Of a DNA stretch of 9,226 nt, positions 1 through 6,610 are shown piece after piece. Positions within the stretch are counted from its first letter, which is position 1; each line of letters begins with the position of its first letter. The notes below the pieces were generated by a model. That model saw only the letters and a list, made by a program, of their open reading frames with translations, was not told the origin of the DNA and made no database searches. Source of the DNA: JAPOKJ01 sp043767985 (GTDB lineage: Bacteria; Pseudomonadota; Gammaproteobacteria; Burkholderiales; Burkholderiaceae_E). A program made the position numbers and the translations under genes. The stretch is taken from contig JAYVKZ010000353.1 of the NCBI GenBank assembly GCA_043767985.1, positions 1 to 9,226 on the forward strand, read 5' to 3'.

Positions 1-87
1 AGCCTCATATTTATATATGATTATATTAGCACTTAATGATATAAAAGACCACTAAACAAAAGTTGCGCGCAGCCCGCAGCCGAAAAG

Positions 88-453
88 TCAAATAAGATAA
101 AACACCCAAATACCCGCTAAGCTCGCTGGAAAATCCTTGGTGTTGCGAGTCACTAAGGGCCAGCCATTGACGCGGGCGCAGGCCCAAAGGATGGCATCTG
201 GAAGTTTTAGTCTATGGCTGCGGCGCAGCGCGAGGCTTTCAACCAAAATTGCCTCGCTGATGTCGATTCGTTTGAAGTTTGCTTCGATTGCGACTTTGGT
301 GGCTTCTTTCAAGCCTTGTGGCGCTTTGACTTGTGCCTCTATCCAGGTAATTGGACTAATGTAGGCTTGACGGTATTGGGAAAGCTCTACCTTAGCAAGT
401 TCGATGCCATTGAGGTAGTCGATGACGATATTAGAGTCAAAAAGCGCGATCAC
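88..453 (-). CDS. PIN-domain ribonuclease toxin, VapC-like
   Basis: A 121-residue protein with the PIN-domain layout of VapC toxins, which are Mg-dependent RNases that cut tRNA or rRNA when free of antitoxin. Counting from the start chosen here, the acidic residues that normally bind the metal are D6 (in LFDSNIVIDYL), E39 (ITWIE), D86 (LPDAILWA) and D107 (TRNTKDF), so the active site looks intact. The open frame extends 9 bases further upstream to another GTG, but GTG at 453 is preferred. AGGAG sits 8 bases before it, its GTGA overlaps the antitoxin stop, and the protein then begins right at the first beta strand. It lies directly behind the antitoxin gene and is surely co-translated with it. 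The RNA target cannot be inferred. The AT-rich bases 1-87 beyond its stop hold no gene that I can see. Confidence 0.9.
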   Translation of the reverse strand: MIALFDSNIVIDYLNGIELAKVELSQYRQAYISPITWIEAQVKAPQGLKEATKVAIEANFKRIDISEAILVESLALRRSHRLKLPDAILWACARVNGWPLVTRNTKDFPASLAGIWVFYLI

Positions 454-683
454 TCGGGCCACTCCTCGCGAAGCTCTCGCTGCAAGGCCAGGCCGTCACG
501 GTTGGCGGGTATTGGTTGTCCATTCGCCCAAAGTCCGAAGCCAGAGCCTTGGGGCGGAGTTGTGCGCGCTAACATTTGGCTAACGGCTCGTCGAACCGCC
601 TCTGTTCGGCTAATTTTTTGTGATTTTGCCCAAGCGTCCAATCGAGCTGCATCGCTATCTTCTAGTTCAATAATGGTGCGCAT
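450..683 (-). CDS. Ribbon-helix-helix antitoxin of the PIN toxin
   Basis: A 77-residue protein. Residues 1-41 (starting MRTIIELEDSDAARLDAWA, then KISRTEAVRRAV) form a ribbon-helix-helix DNA-binding domain, with the alternating beta strand at the N-terminus that reads operator DNA. The tail, about residues 49-77, contains GFGLW and then DGLALQRELREEW. This pattern is typical of VapB-like antitoxins whose C-terminus wraps round the PIN toxin. The frame is open five codons further up to a TTG, but the ATG at 683 places the RHH strand at the very N-terminus and is the better start; neither start has a good Shine-Dalgarno sequence. The gene precedes the toxin with a 4-base overlap, the usual antitoxin-first order. 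It probably represses its own promoter together with the toxin through the repeats at 711-736. Confidence 0.87.
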   Translation of the reverse strand: MRTIIELEDSDAARLDAWAKSQKISRTEAVRRAVSQMLARTTPPQGSGFGLWANGQPIPANRDGLALQRELREEWPE

Positions 684-710
684 GATGGTTAATGACAATC
701 AAAAAGATAA

Positions 711-736
711 ATGATGTTGATATATGATGTCGATAA
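711..736. repeat. Tandem 13-bp repeat, candidate antitoxin operator
   Basis: Two adjacent 13-bp units, ATGATGTTGATAT (711-723) and ATGATGTCGATAA (724-736), match at 11 of 13 positions and share the core GATGTYGAT. They overlap the -10 box and the expected transcription start of the toxin-antitoxin operon. Ribbon-helix-helix dimers bind short repeated sites of this kind cooperatively, so this is a likely operator. Binding is inferred. Confidence 0.5.
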
Positions 737-747
737 GGTAGCATCAA
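719..747 (-). promoter_or_regulatory. Predicted sigma-70 promoter of the toxin-antitoxin operon
   Basis: On the minus strand TTGATG (bases 747-742) and TATATC (724-719) are separated by exactly 17 bases, each matching four of six consensus positions. Transcription would start near 712, about 29 bases before the antitoxin ATG. The -10 box lies inside the tandem repeat at 711-736, which fits autorepression. It was found by eye only. Confidence 0.5.
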
Positions 748-830
748 TTTCCGCTTCGCGCAAGAAGGGTGTTGAGGGGGGTGAAGGCGTTGAGTCACGG
801 GGTCTGGGTGATGCAACGCGCGCAGCGCCG

Positions 831-863
831 CCAAGGCGCGAGGCAATCTTTAACCCGCCTTGG
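831..863. repeat. Inverted repeat downstream of pilU
   Basis: CCAAGGCG (831-838) and CGCCTTGG (856-863) are perfect 8-bp complements around a 17-base loop, starting 14 bases beyond the pilU stop codon on the minus strand. No T-run follows on that strand, so it is not a classical intrinsic terminator. It may still protect or end the pilU transcript. The rest of 748-876 shows no gene. Confidence 0.3.
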
Positions 864-876
864 GCTCTTTCGCCTG

Positions 877-2121
877 TTATGCAGCAAGGCCGACTGACTT
901 TTGATCCTTGTCGGCTTTTTCTGCCGCAGCCTTTGCTTTTGATTTGATGAGCGCCTCAAGTTCATCTTCTACCTCAGGCTTTTTCTCTTCTTGCAGACTC
1001 AAAGCGAAGGGACTCCCGTCGGCATCGCTTGCAGACACTGCTTTGCCATGCAGCTTAAAGCGTAAGCGGAGCTCATTCAAAGAGTCGGCATTGCGCAAGG
1101 CATCCTCGCGGGAAATCTTGCCCGCTTCGGCTAATTTGAACAAGGCTTGATCAAAAGTTTGCATGCCCAGTTCGACGGATTTTGCCATCGCGTCTTTCAC
1201 CTGGCCGGTTTCGCCCTTCAGAATGAGATCGGCCACCAAGGGCGAGTTCAAAAGAATTTCCACGGCGGCGCAACGCCCGCCACCGATCCTTGGAACCAGT
1301 CTTTGCGAGATAAAGCCGCGCAGGTTCAGCGAAAGATCCATATGCAGTTGTGCATGGCGCTCTTCCGGAAAGAAATTCACAATGCGATCGAGCGCCTGGT
1401 TCGCGCTGTTGGCATGAAGGGTTGCCATGCACAGGTGGCCGGTTTCCGCGAAGGTGAGGGCGAATTCCATGGTTTCCCGATCTCGGATTTCGCCGATCAA
1501 AATGACGTCGGGCGCTTGACGCAAGGTATTCTTCAGTGCGGCCCCCCAGTCATTGGTGTCGCGGCCGACTTCACGATGCGTGACCAGGCATTTCTTGCTC
1601 GGGTGCACATATTCAACTGGGTCTTCAATCGTAATAATGTGCCCGCGACTATTGTCGTTTCGGTAGTCGATGAGGGCGGCGAGGGTGGTAGATTTACCTG
1701 ATCCCGTGCCCCCAACCAGGATGATGAGTCCACGCTTGGCCAACATCAATTCTTTCAACTGAATGGGTAGTCCCATCTCATCGAAATTGGGAATCTTCGT
1801 GGTGATGGTGCGAATGACCATACCCACACATTCTTGTTGCACAAATACATTGACGCGAAAGCGGCCAATTTCCTTGGGCCAAATGGCGAAGTTGCACTCC
1901 TTGTCTTGCTCAAACGCTTTGCGCTGCTTCTCGTTCATGATGGCATATGCACAAGCCTTCGTATGCTCTCCTGTCAGCCTTGCCTCAGTGACCGGTGTCA
2001 TCTGGCCGTCGATCTTCATCGCCGGTGGAAAGTCAGCGGAAATAAACAAGTCAGAGGCCTTGGCCTCTGACATGGCCTTAAGAAGCGCGTGGACGTAAGT
2101 AAGAGAGGGATCTGAACTCAT
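877..2121 (-). CDS. pilU: Type IV pilus twitching motility ATPase PilU
   Basis: A 414-residue hexameric ATPase of the GspE/PilT family. It acts at the cytoplasmic base of type IV pili, helping PilT to retract the pilus under load. All motifs are intact: Walker A GGTGSGKST at 137-145, Asp box ITIEDPVE at about 163-170, Walker B DVILIGEIRD at 205-214 and the His box around TLHANSANQALDRI at 234-247. PilU is chosen over PilT because of the RNDNSRGHIITIEDPVEYVH stretch and the C-terminal KSVELGMQTFDQAL (315-327). The family is usually about 380 residues long. The extra length is a charged Lys/Glu/Ala-rich tail from about 375. There is no clear Shine-Dalgarno before the ATG, though the N-terminus (LLKAMSEAKASDLFI) aligns with the family. 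In related bacteria pilT normally lies next to pilU; here the neighbours are a toxin-antitoxin pair and a Bug protein gene. Confidence 0.92.
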   Translation of the reverse strand: MSSDPSLTYVHALLKAMSEAKASDLFISADFPPAMKIDGQMTPVTEARLTGEHTKACAYAIMNEKQRKAFEQDKECNFAIWPKEIGRFRVNVFVQQECVGMVIRTITTKIPNFDEMGLPIQLKELMLAKRGLIILVGGTGSGKSTTLAALIDYRNDNSRGHIITIEDPVEYVHPSKKCLVTHREVGRDTNDWGAALKNTLRQAPDVILIGEIRDRETMEFALTFAETGHLCMATLHANSANQALDRIVNFFPEERHAQLHMDLSLNLRGFISQRLVPRIGGGRCAAVEILLNSPLVADLILKGETGQVKDAMAKSVELGMQTFDQALFKLAEAGKISREDALRNADSLNELRLRFKLHGKAVSASDADGSPFALSLQEEKKPEVEDELEALIKSKAKAAAEKADKDQKSVGLAA

Positions 2122-2488
2122 GGCTGGGCAAAGGTTAAATTTTCATGAGTTTGGCTGAGGCCAAGCTCCGCTATGGCCAGCCTCCGATCAACGGTCCGTA
2201 TTTCAGATAGGCGCTTGAAAGGTGCGTAAAAACCTCAATACGCTTGGGTTGGATTTCATTGGCCTTTAGGGTTGCAGCGTTGACGACTGTTGCGATAACA
2301 CTTTGGCTCAGAGCGCAATGAGTCAAAGGTTCAACAGCTCAGTAGCGCGCTTCCATCGCCCTGTTTTCGGCAACGAAATTCTGTTAGGACGCTGTCAGGG
2401 TCTCCATGCCTTGCTCGGGGAATTTAAGGACTGGGGGAATTAGCATTTCTCTTGGCAGCATGTCTGGTTCGTGTGTGGCGGCAATTTG
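2122..2488. other. Intergenic stretch upstream of pilU, no convincing gene
   Basis: These 367 bases separate pilU from the Bug protein gene, both on the minus strand, and must carry the pilU promoter. A short hairpin, TTGGC-TGAG-GCCAA (2151-2164), lies about 30 bases before the pilU start. On the minus strand an open frame of 55 codons without an ATG runs from 2338 to a TAG at 2171-2173; its translation looks protein-like towards the end (EIQPKRIEVFTHLSSAYL), but I recognise no family. The Bug protein frame also stays open for about 34 codons after its stop. Either could be gene debris or chance. No terminator with a T-run was seen. Confidence 0.4.
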
Positions 2489-3472
2489 TTAATCAACCTT
2501 GGCACCTGAGGCTTTGACCACTGGGCCCCAGCGCTTGAGCTCATCTTGGATCATGGATCCCATCTGCTCCGGTGAGCCGCCAACAATGTCATAGCCAAGG
2601 TCGTTCATGCGTTTGATGAAGTCAGCCGACTTTGTGGCCTTCACGCCTTCGGCATTCATTTTCGCGACAATTTCCTTAGGTGTTCCTGCCGGGAAGACCA
2701 GACCGAACCAGGCCGTTGACTCGTAGCCCACAAGACCAGCCTCAACCATGGTCGGAAGATCGGGTAGCAAGGCAGAACGCTTCGTGCCCGTAGTCGCTAG
2801 GGCGCGTAACTTACCAGAGCGAATATGGGGTATCGCCGAGGGTATGTTGTCGAACATCATTTGCACCTGGCCACCGATTAAATCGACGAGGGCAGGTGCG
2901 CTACCCTTGTACGGGATATGCTCGATGTCGAGCTTGAGCATATGCTTGAACATTTCGCCGGAAAGATGGATGGTTGAGCCGCTACCGCTCGAAGCATAGG
3001 ACACTTTGCCAGGCTGCGATTTGATCACGGCAATCAATTCGCTGACCGAATTTGCTTTGACCGCCGGGTGAACGACCAACACATTGGCAAACGCACCCAA
3101 GACAATGACCGGCGCCAGGTCCTTGTTAGGATCGTAATTGAGCTTTGAATACAGGAAAGGCGTGATGCCATGCAAGCTGCTCGGCGATACCAGCATCGTG
3201 TAGCCATCCGGCGCCGCGCGGGCAACCATCTCAGCGCCAAGATTGCCGCCTGCCCCTGGCCGATTTTCGATCACCACCTGTTGGCCGATCGTTTTACTGA
3301 TCTCGGCCGCAGCAGCCCGTCCGATAATGTCGGTAGCGCCACCGGCCGCATACGGCACAATCAAACGTATGGGCTTGCTTGGGTAAACTTGAGCCTGGGC
3401 AGGCAACGCCGTCAGAAACAACGAGCAGTGCAAAACAGCCATGAGGGTAGTCGTCACAGATTTCCGGGTCAT
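2489..3472 (-). CDS. Bug/TctC family periplasmic solute-binding protein
   Basis: A 327-residue tripartite tricarboxylate receptor (Bug family). These proteins bind carboxylates or other small organic solutes in the periplasm, either for a TctAB-type transporter or for signalling. Residues 1-27 form a Sec signal peptide (KSV at the front, hydrophobic stretch, ALPAQA, likely cleaved before Q28). Family motifs follow: IRLIVPYAAGGATDIIGR (35-52, with D48 in the ligand-contacting position), ENRPGAGGNLGA (69-80) and ARAAPDGYTML (84-94). Then come GKVSYASSGSGSTIHLSGEM and the HIPYKGSAPALVDLIGGQV block. The start is firm, with AGGAG five bases before the ATG. It lies 45 bases after the MBL hydrolase gene on the same strand, so the two are probably one transcript. 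No TctA or TctB membrane gene is present here, as is common for orphan Bug receptors. The ligand is unknown. Confidence 0.92.
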   Translation of the reverse strand: MTRKSVTTTLMAVLHCSLFLTALPAQAQVYPSKPIRLIVPYAAGGATDIIGRAAAAEISKTIGQQVVIENRPGAGGNLGAEMVARAAPDGYTMLVSPSSLHGITPFLYSKLNYDPNKDLAPVIVLGAFANVLVVHPAVKANSVSELIAVIKSQPGKVSYASSGSGSTIHLSGEMFKHMLKLDIEHIPYKGSAPALVDLIGGQVQMMFDNIPSAIPHIRSGKLRALATTGTKRSALLPDLPTMVEAGLVGYESTAWFGLVFPAGTPKEIVAKMNAEGVKATKSADFIKRMNDLGYDIVGGSPEQMGSMIQDELKRWGPVVKASGAKVD

Positions 3473-3517
3473 ATGTGCTCCTAGTGTGTACGCGCCGATG
3501 GTAGCGTTAACGATCGC

Positions 3518-4375
3518 TCAAACTTTAAATTTCCAAGCAGTGCCTTCGGCAACCACATGCCCAGCCGTGGGATTGGCAAAATGAGTACCTAGTACCAGCA
3601 CCTGATCGCGTGCGCAGCAGCTTAAGAAATTGCGTCTCGTGCTGATCGCCATGGTGGTATCGGAATCAAAGCTCACTGGCAAATCGGGCTCACTGCACTG
3701 GATCGGGTGATGCATTAAATCGCCTGTGATGACGGCCCGCTGACCTTTTGATTCGATCCGCACGCTCACGTGGCCTGGTGTGTGGCCTGGGGTTGGCTCC
3801 AGCCAGACCTCGTCGGTGATTTTATGATGGGTATCGACCAGATCGGCAAGCCCAGCGTTAATGATTGGACGCACTGAATCACCCAACATATCATCGCCAC
3901 CGTAGCCGCTTTCGTGACTCGTCGACCAATGTTCCCACTCCGTGCGGGCGAAGAGATAGCGAGCCGCCTCGAAGGTCGGCAGCCACACACCGTCCACCAG
4001 CCGTGTGTTCCAACCGACGTGGTCCACATGAAGATGGGTGCATAAGACGTAGTCGATATCGCGAGTCGCAAAGCCGGCTTTTTTGAGGTCGTCGAGGAAA
4101 GGACCGGAAAGCTCATTCCATCCCGGATATTGACGCTTTTTATCGTTACCGATACAAGTGTCAACCACGATTCGTTTACCTTGCGTTTCAATGACGAAGC
4201 AATGGATCGACATCAATAACTTACCATCGTCTCTCGCGAAATGGGGCTTGAGCCAGCCATGACGAGCTACCAAATCATCTGGAGCCTCCTTAAAAAAGAA
4301 TCGTGGGGAGGTTGGAATTTGCCCCAACTCAACCACCCGAGTGATGCGAACCTCTCCGACTTGCCATTGCAACAT
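3518..4375 (-). CDS. MBL-fold metallo-hydrolase
   Basis: A 285-residue cytoplasmic enzyme (no signal peptide) of the metallo-beta-lactamase superfamily. The two-metal site is complete: H114-x-H116-x-D118-H119 (THLHVDHVGW), H198 (PTPGHTPGH), D219 (TGDLMHHP) and H265 (GTHF). Overall length and motif spacing resemble the AHL-lactonase-like branch and many uncharacterised hydrolases that open lactones or cleave esters and thioesters. The sequence does not fix the substrate, so quorum quenching should not be assumed. The ATG is preceded by AGGGG six bases away. It is the first gene of a minus-strand pair with the Bug receptor and diverges from the CoA ligase gene. That context suggests hydrolysis of an intermediate in organic acid catabolism, which is inference. 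Confidence 0.88.
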   Translation of the reverse strand: MLQWQVGEVRITRVVELGQIPTSPRFFFKEAPDDLVARHGWLKPHFARDDGKLLMSIHCFVIETQGKRIVVDTCIGNDKKRQYPGWNELSGPFLDDLKKAGFATRDIDYVLCTHLHVDHVGWNTRLVDGVWLPTFEAARYLFARTEWEHWSTSHESGYGGDDMLGDSVRPIINAGLADLVDTHHKITDEVWLEPTPGHTPGHVSVRIESKGQRAVITGDLMHHPIQCSEPDLPVSFDSDTTMAISTRRNFLSCCARDQVLVLGTHFANPTAGHVVAEGTAWKFKV

Positions 4376-4596
4376 GTTTAGCCCCTAGTGAATTCGCCAA
4401 ATTCTATTCTCTTTAAAACAGCTCTGCTCACTGCAAACCGGACTGGTGCGCTCGGCGTGCCGCAGGCTGGGCAACATCAGAAAACTTGCGAACCTCGAAA
4501 CGCCCTGACTCATGGAAGCTTGGGACATGCTAAAAGATCATAGCTAAAACATGGGCTGAGACATGCCCAGTGAACCTTTCGCTGAAGGAGCGAGCC
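4376..4596. promoter_or_regulatory. Divergent intergenic region between hydrolase and CoA ligase
   Basis: These 221 bases separate two divergent genes and should hold both promoters. On the minus strand TAGAAT stands as a possible -10 for the hydrolase gene, without a convincing -35. Near the ligase gene GGGACATGC and GAGACATGC recur about 34 bases apart, and TGGGC-TGAGACAT-GCCCA forms a small dyad. Any of these could be a regulator site, but no regulator gene is in the window and none of the matches is strong. Confidence 0.35.
4585..4590 (+). promoter_or_regulatory. Ribosome binding site fixing the CoA ligase start
   Basis: AAGGAG lies six bases before the ATG at 4597. This favours that ATG over an in-frame GTG at 4570, which would add nine residues (MNLSLKERA) and has no Shine-Dalgarno sequence. 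Confidence 0.8.
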
Positions 4597-6171
4597 ATGG
4601 ATCAACTAGACTATATTGACCTTCTGGACCGCGCAGGCCGCTTGGGGGCGGACCGGCCCGCATTAAGTGACGACCGAAGCACGATCAGCCACGCGCAATT
4701 AGCCGCGCTCACACACCGTTTTGCGAGCGCCCTATTGGAGCGCGGGTTCTCCCCGTCCACGCCCTACGCTATTCTCAGTCCCAACACTGGTTTGGCGATG
4801 GTCGCCTTGCTTGGTGGCATGCGTGCAGGCGGTGCGTGGAGCAACATTAACCTACGAAGTGGCGCTAGTATTAACGCGGATCTTTTGCATCGAGGGGGTT
4901 GTGCTGCATTGTTCTTTGACAGCTCAACGCTCGAGCAAGTGCGCGACATTGCCGCTCATGCGCCAGCGATCAAGATCTTTGTTTGTCTTGACCGAGACAT
5001 GGAGGGTTTTCCCAGTCTTCAAAGCTTCATCGAAGGATTCTCTGACGAGCCCGTGCACGTGAGGCTGAGTGCAGATGCCACCGCTTTTCAGGGATCAACC
5101 GGCGGCACGACAGGTGCACCCAAGATCACTCAGGCCAATAGTGGCTTCACGGCCTGGAACATGCTTGGCTTTATCAGCGTCTTTTCGGATTTCGATACTG
5201 ATTCAACTCCCGTCAATTTAGCGGTCGCGCCCATCACCCATGCGGGCGGCTTTATTGCGATGGCGACTTTGGCCATGGGTGGTGAAGTCGTCCTTATGGC
5301 TACTGCCGAACTAGGTGCCATCCTGGAGGCGATTCCCGCCCACAAAGTCTCTTTGCTTTTCCTGCCACCTACGCTTATTTACATGCTAATGAATCATCCG
5401 CAGTGCAAGGCGACAGACTTTAGCTCCCTGCGCTACTTGATGTCGGCTGCAGCGCCTCTGGTGAGTGAAAAAATTATTCAGGCCCATGCAATGTTTGGGC
5501 CAGTGATCTGTCAATCCCTTGGGCAAACGGAATCGGGCTTCCCACTTACTTTCATGTCCAAGTATGCGATGACCCAAGCGGTGCAAAACCCAGCGCTGGC
5601 AAAACGATTGCGCTCTGTTGGGAGGCCAACCGTGAATGTGATTGGCATCGAGGTTGTGGATGAGGAAGGTAAGTTCTTGGGCACGGACGAGATCGGCGAA
5701 ATTGTCGTGAAAGGCCCGACCGTGATGCTACGCTACCTGAACGACCCGCAGGCGACGGCCGCAATCAAGAAAGACGGCTGGCAACGCACGGGCGATGTAG
5801 GCTATCGGGATAGCGACGGCTTTGTATATCTGAGCGACCGCAAACGCGATCTCATTATCAGCGGCGGCTTTAATGTATTTCCTTTGCAGGTTGAAGAAGT
5901 GCTCAACCAACACCCAGCGGTACAAGACTGCGCGGTGATTGGCGTGCCGGACGATAAGTGGGGCGAAGCGGTGAAAGCCGTCATAGAGCTGGCCCCGGGC
6001 CGCCAAGTAACCGCTCAAGAACTGATCGATCTGTGCAAGTCAAAGCTCGGGGGTGTCATGAGCCCCAAGAGCGTCGATTTCATTGAACAACTCCCGCGTA
6101 GCGCCGTCGGCAAGGTGCTCAAGCGTAGTCTTCGCGCAACTTATTGGGAAGGCAAGGAAAGGCGTATTTGA
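4597..6171 (+). CDS. Acyl-CoA synthetase, AMP-forming (ANL superfamily)
   Basis: A 524-residue class I adenylate-forming enzyme that activates a carboxylic acid with ATP to the acyl-AMP and then to the CoA thioester. The motifs are complete and in order: P-loop STGGTTGAPK (167-176), GQTES (309-313) in place of the usual YGxTE, RTGD (397-400), then LSDRKRDLIISGGFNVFP with the hinge region (GG at 423-424), and the C-terminal catalytic lysine K506 in SAVGKVLKR. Length is normal for FadD-like and aromatic acid-CoA ligases. The leucine in LGQTES, where most homologues have tyrosine, is a minor variant near the acyl pocket. Substrate chain length or aromaticity cannot be told from the sequence. It diverges from the hydrolase/Bug gene pair, which suggests shared use in uptake and breakdown of an organic acid. 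Confidence 0.92.
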   Translation: MDQLDYIDLLDRAGRLGADRPALSDDRSTISHAQLAALTHRFASALLERGFSPSTPYAILSPNTGLAMVALLGGMRAGGAWSNINLRSGASINADLLHRGGCAALFFDSSTLEQVRDIAAHAPAIKIFVCLDRDMEGFPSLQSFIEGFSDEPVHVRLSADATAFQGSTGGTTGAPKITQANSGFTAWNMLGFISVFSDFDTDSTPVNLAVAPITHAGGFIAMATLAMGGEVVLMATAELGAILEAIPAHKVSLLFLPPTLIYMLMNHPQCKATDFSSLRYLMSAAAPLVSEKIIQAHAMFGPVICQSLGQTESGFPLTFMSKYAMTQAVQNPALAKRLRSVGRPTVNVIGIEVVDEEGKFLGTDEIGEIVVKGPTVMLRYLNDPQATAAIKKDGWQRTGDVGYRDSDGFVYLSDRKRDLIISGGFNVFPLQVEEVLNQHPAVQDCAVIGVPDDKWGEAVKAVIELAPGRQVTAQELIDLCKSKLGGVMSPKSVDFIEQLPRSAVGKVLKRSLRATYWEGKERRI

Positions 6172-6241
6172 GTGGGGCTGCTGCGACCATGACTTTGTCA
6201 GAGACCAGTTTTGCGGCGACCTTCATTCGGAAATTCCTTTT

Positions 6242-6287
6242 GGAGGGAAAGTATTTGATGAATCAGACCCCGGCTACCCTCAGGTAA
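6242..6287 (+). other. Ribosome binding site followed by a nine-residue reading frame
   Basis: GGAGGG (6242-6247) precedes an ATG at 6258 that starts MNQTPATLR and stops at TAA 6285-6287, about 70 bases after the CoA ligase gene. It looks like the front end of a former next gene in the ligase transcript, cut off where the decayed region begins, but a chance match is equally possible. Confidence 0.2.
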
Positions 6288-6316
6288 TCAGCTGAAAAAA
6301 GCTCTTTAAAAAGCCT

Positions 6317-6515
6317 GACGCACTACAGGCAACAGTTCGCGGCTCTGGTGGCGGTGACGATCATCTCGCGGTCGCCCTTGCTGAGGTTGCTGGTGCGGCC
6401 CCCCGACTCGGGCGTCCTCAATGCATCGTGGTGCGCAAAGAAGGCGCGCCATTCAGCCGGGCGGCTGCAAACGCAGGAATACGTTCAGGGGTGGGGAAGT
6501 GGGGATTGGGGTCAT
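6317..6515 (-). pseudogene. Remnant of an AhpD/carboxymuconolactone decarboxylase-like gene
   Basis: On the minus strand 46 codons from 6463 read RPAEWRAFFAHHDAL, then LSKGDREMIVTATRAANCCL. This is the core of peroxidase-related AhpD-like (CMD family) proteins, whose consensus there runs approximately RPAEWRAFFAYHDAL, LSKAEREMIVVATSAANxCLYCVxAH. At the tyrosine of the CLYC redox motif there is a TAG (6325-6323), followed by codons for C and V (6322-6317), after which similarity ends. Upstream, a different frame from the ATG at 6515 reads MTPIPTSPPLNVFLRLQ, matching the PNVFLxL stretch that normally precedes RPAEW. One extra base at 6464 separates the two frames. The N-terminal part is also shorter than usual, suggesting an internal deletion. 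The gene is therefore frameshifted, nonsense-mutated and truncated. It was divergent from katG. Confidence 0.75.
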
Positions 6516-6540
6516 GCATGACTCCATAAATACAAAAAAA

Positions 6541-6584
6541 CTATCGATAAAATAAAATCAATTGAATTTACACGCTCAATTGAG
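6541..6584 (+). promoter_or_regulatory. AT-rich katG upstream region with repeated palindromes
   Basis: The region between the decayed AhpD-like gene and katG is markedly AT-rich. It contains ATCGAT (6543-6548) and two copies of the palindrome TCAATTGA (6558-6565 and 6576-6583), 18 bases apart; the second extends to CTCAATTGAG. Peroxide regulators such as OxyR bind spaced AT-rich dyads upstream of katG in many proteobacteria, so this is the natural place for such a site. The match to the OxyR consensus is not strict, and no clear -35/-10 pair was found. Confidence 0.35.
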
Positions 6585-6610
6585 AGGCCTACAGTGAGCA
6601 TATTGTTTGC

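Noticed and set aside
5..20. AT-only hairpin TCATAT-TTAT-ATATGA near the left edge
   Set aside because: A six-pair stem with five A-T pairs in an AT-rich stretch is expected by chance and has no gene context within the window.
684..698. TTG at 698 as start of the antitoxin
   Set aside because: The extra five residues would precede the DNA-reading beta strand of the ribbon-helix-helix fold, and no ribosome binding site supports it.
887..920. GCCGAC...GTCGGC followed by TTTTT on the plus strand, resembling an intrinsic terminator
   Set aside because: It lies inside the 3' coding end of pilU and points in the plus direction, where no gene lies upstream; the loop is about 15 bases long.
1147..1701. 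A 184-codon plus-strand open frame opposite pilU
   Set aside because: It is antisense to the conserved ATPase core of PilU, has no ribosome binding site and its translation has no recognisable domain.
3518..4375. Assigning the MBL-fold protein as an N-acyl homoserine lactonase
   Set aside because: The metal site is common to many MBL hydrolases; no quorum-sensing gene is nearby and nothing in the sequence fixes lactone specificity.
4570..4596. GTG at 4570 as start of the acyl-CoA synthetase
   Set aside because: It has no Shine-Dalgarno sequence, while the in-frame ATG at 4597 has AAGGAG at six bases.
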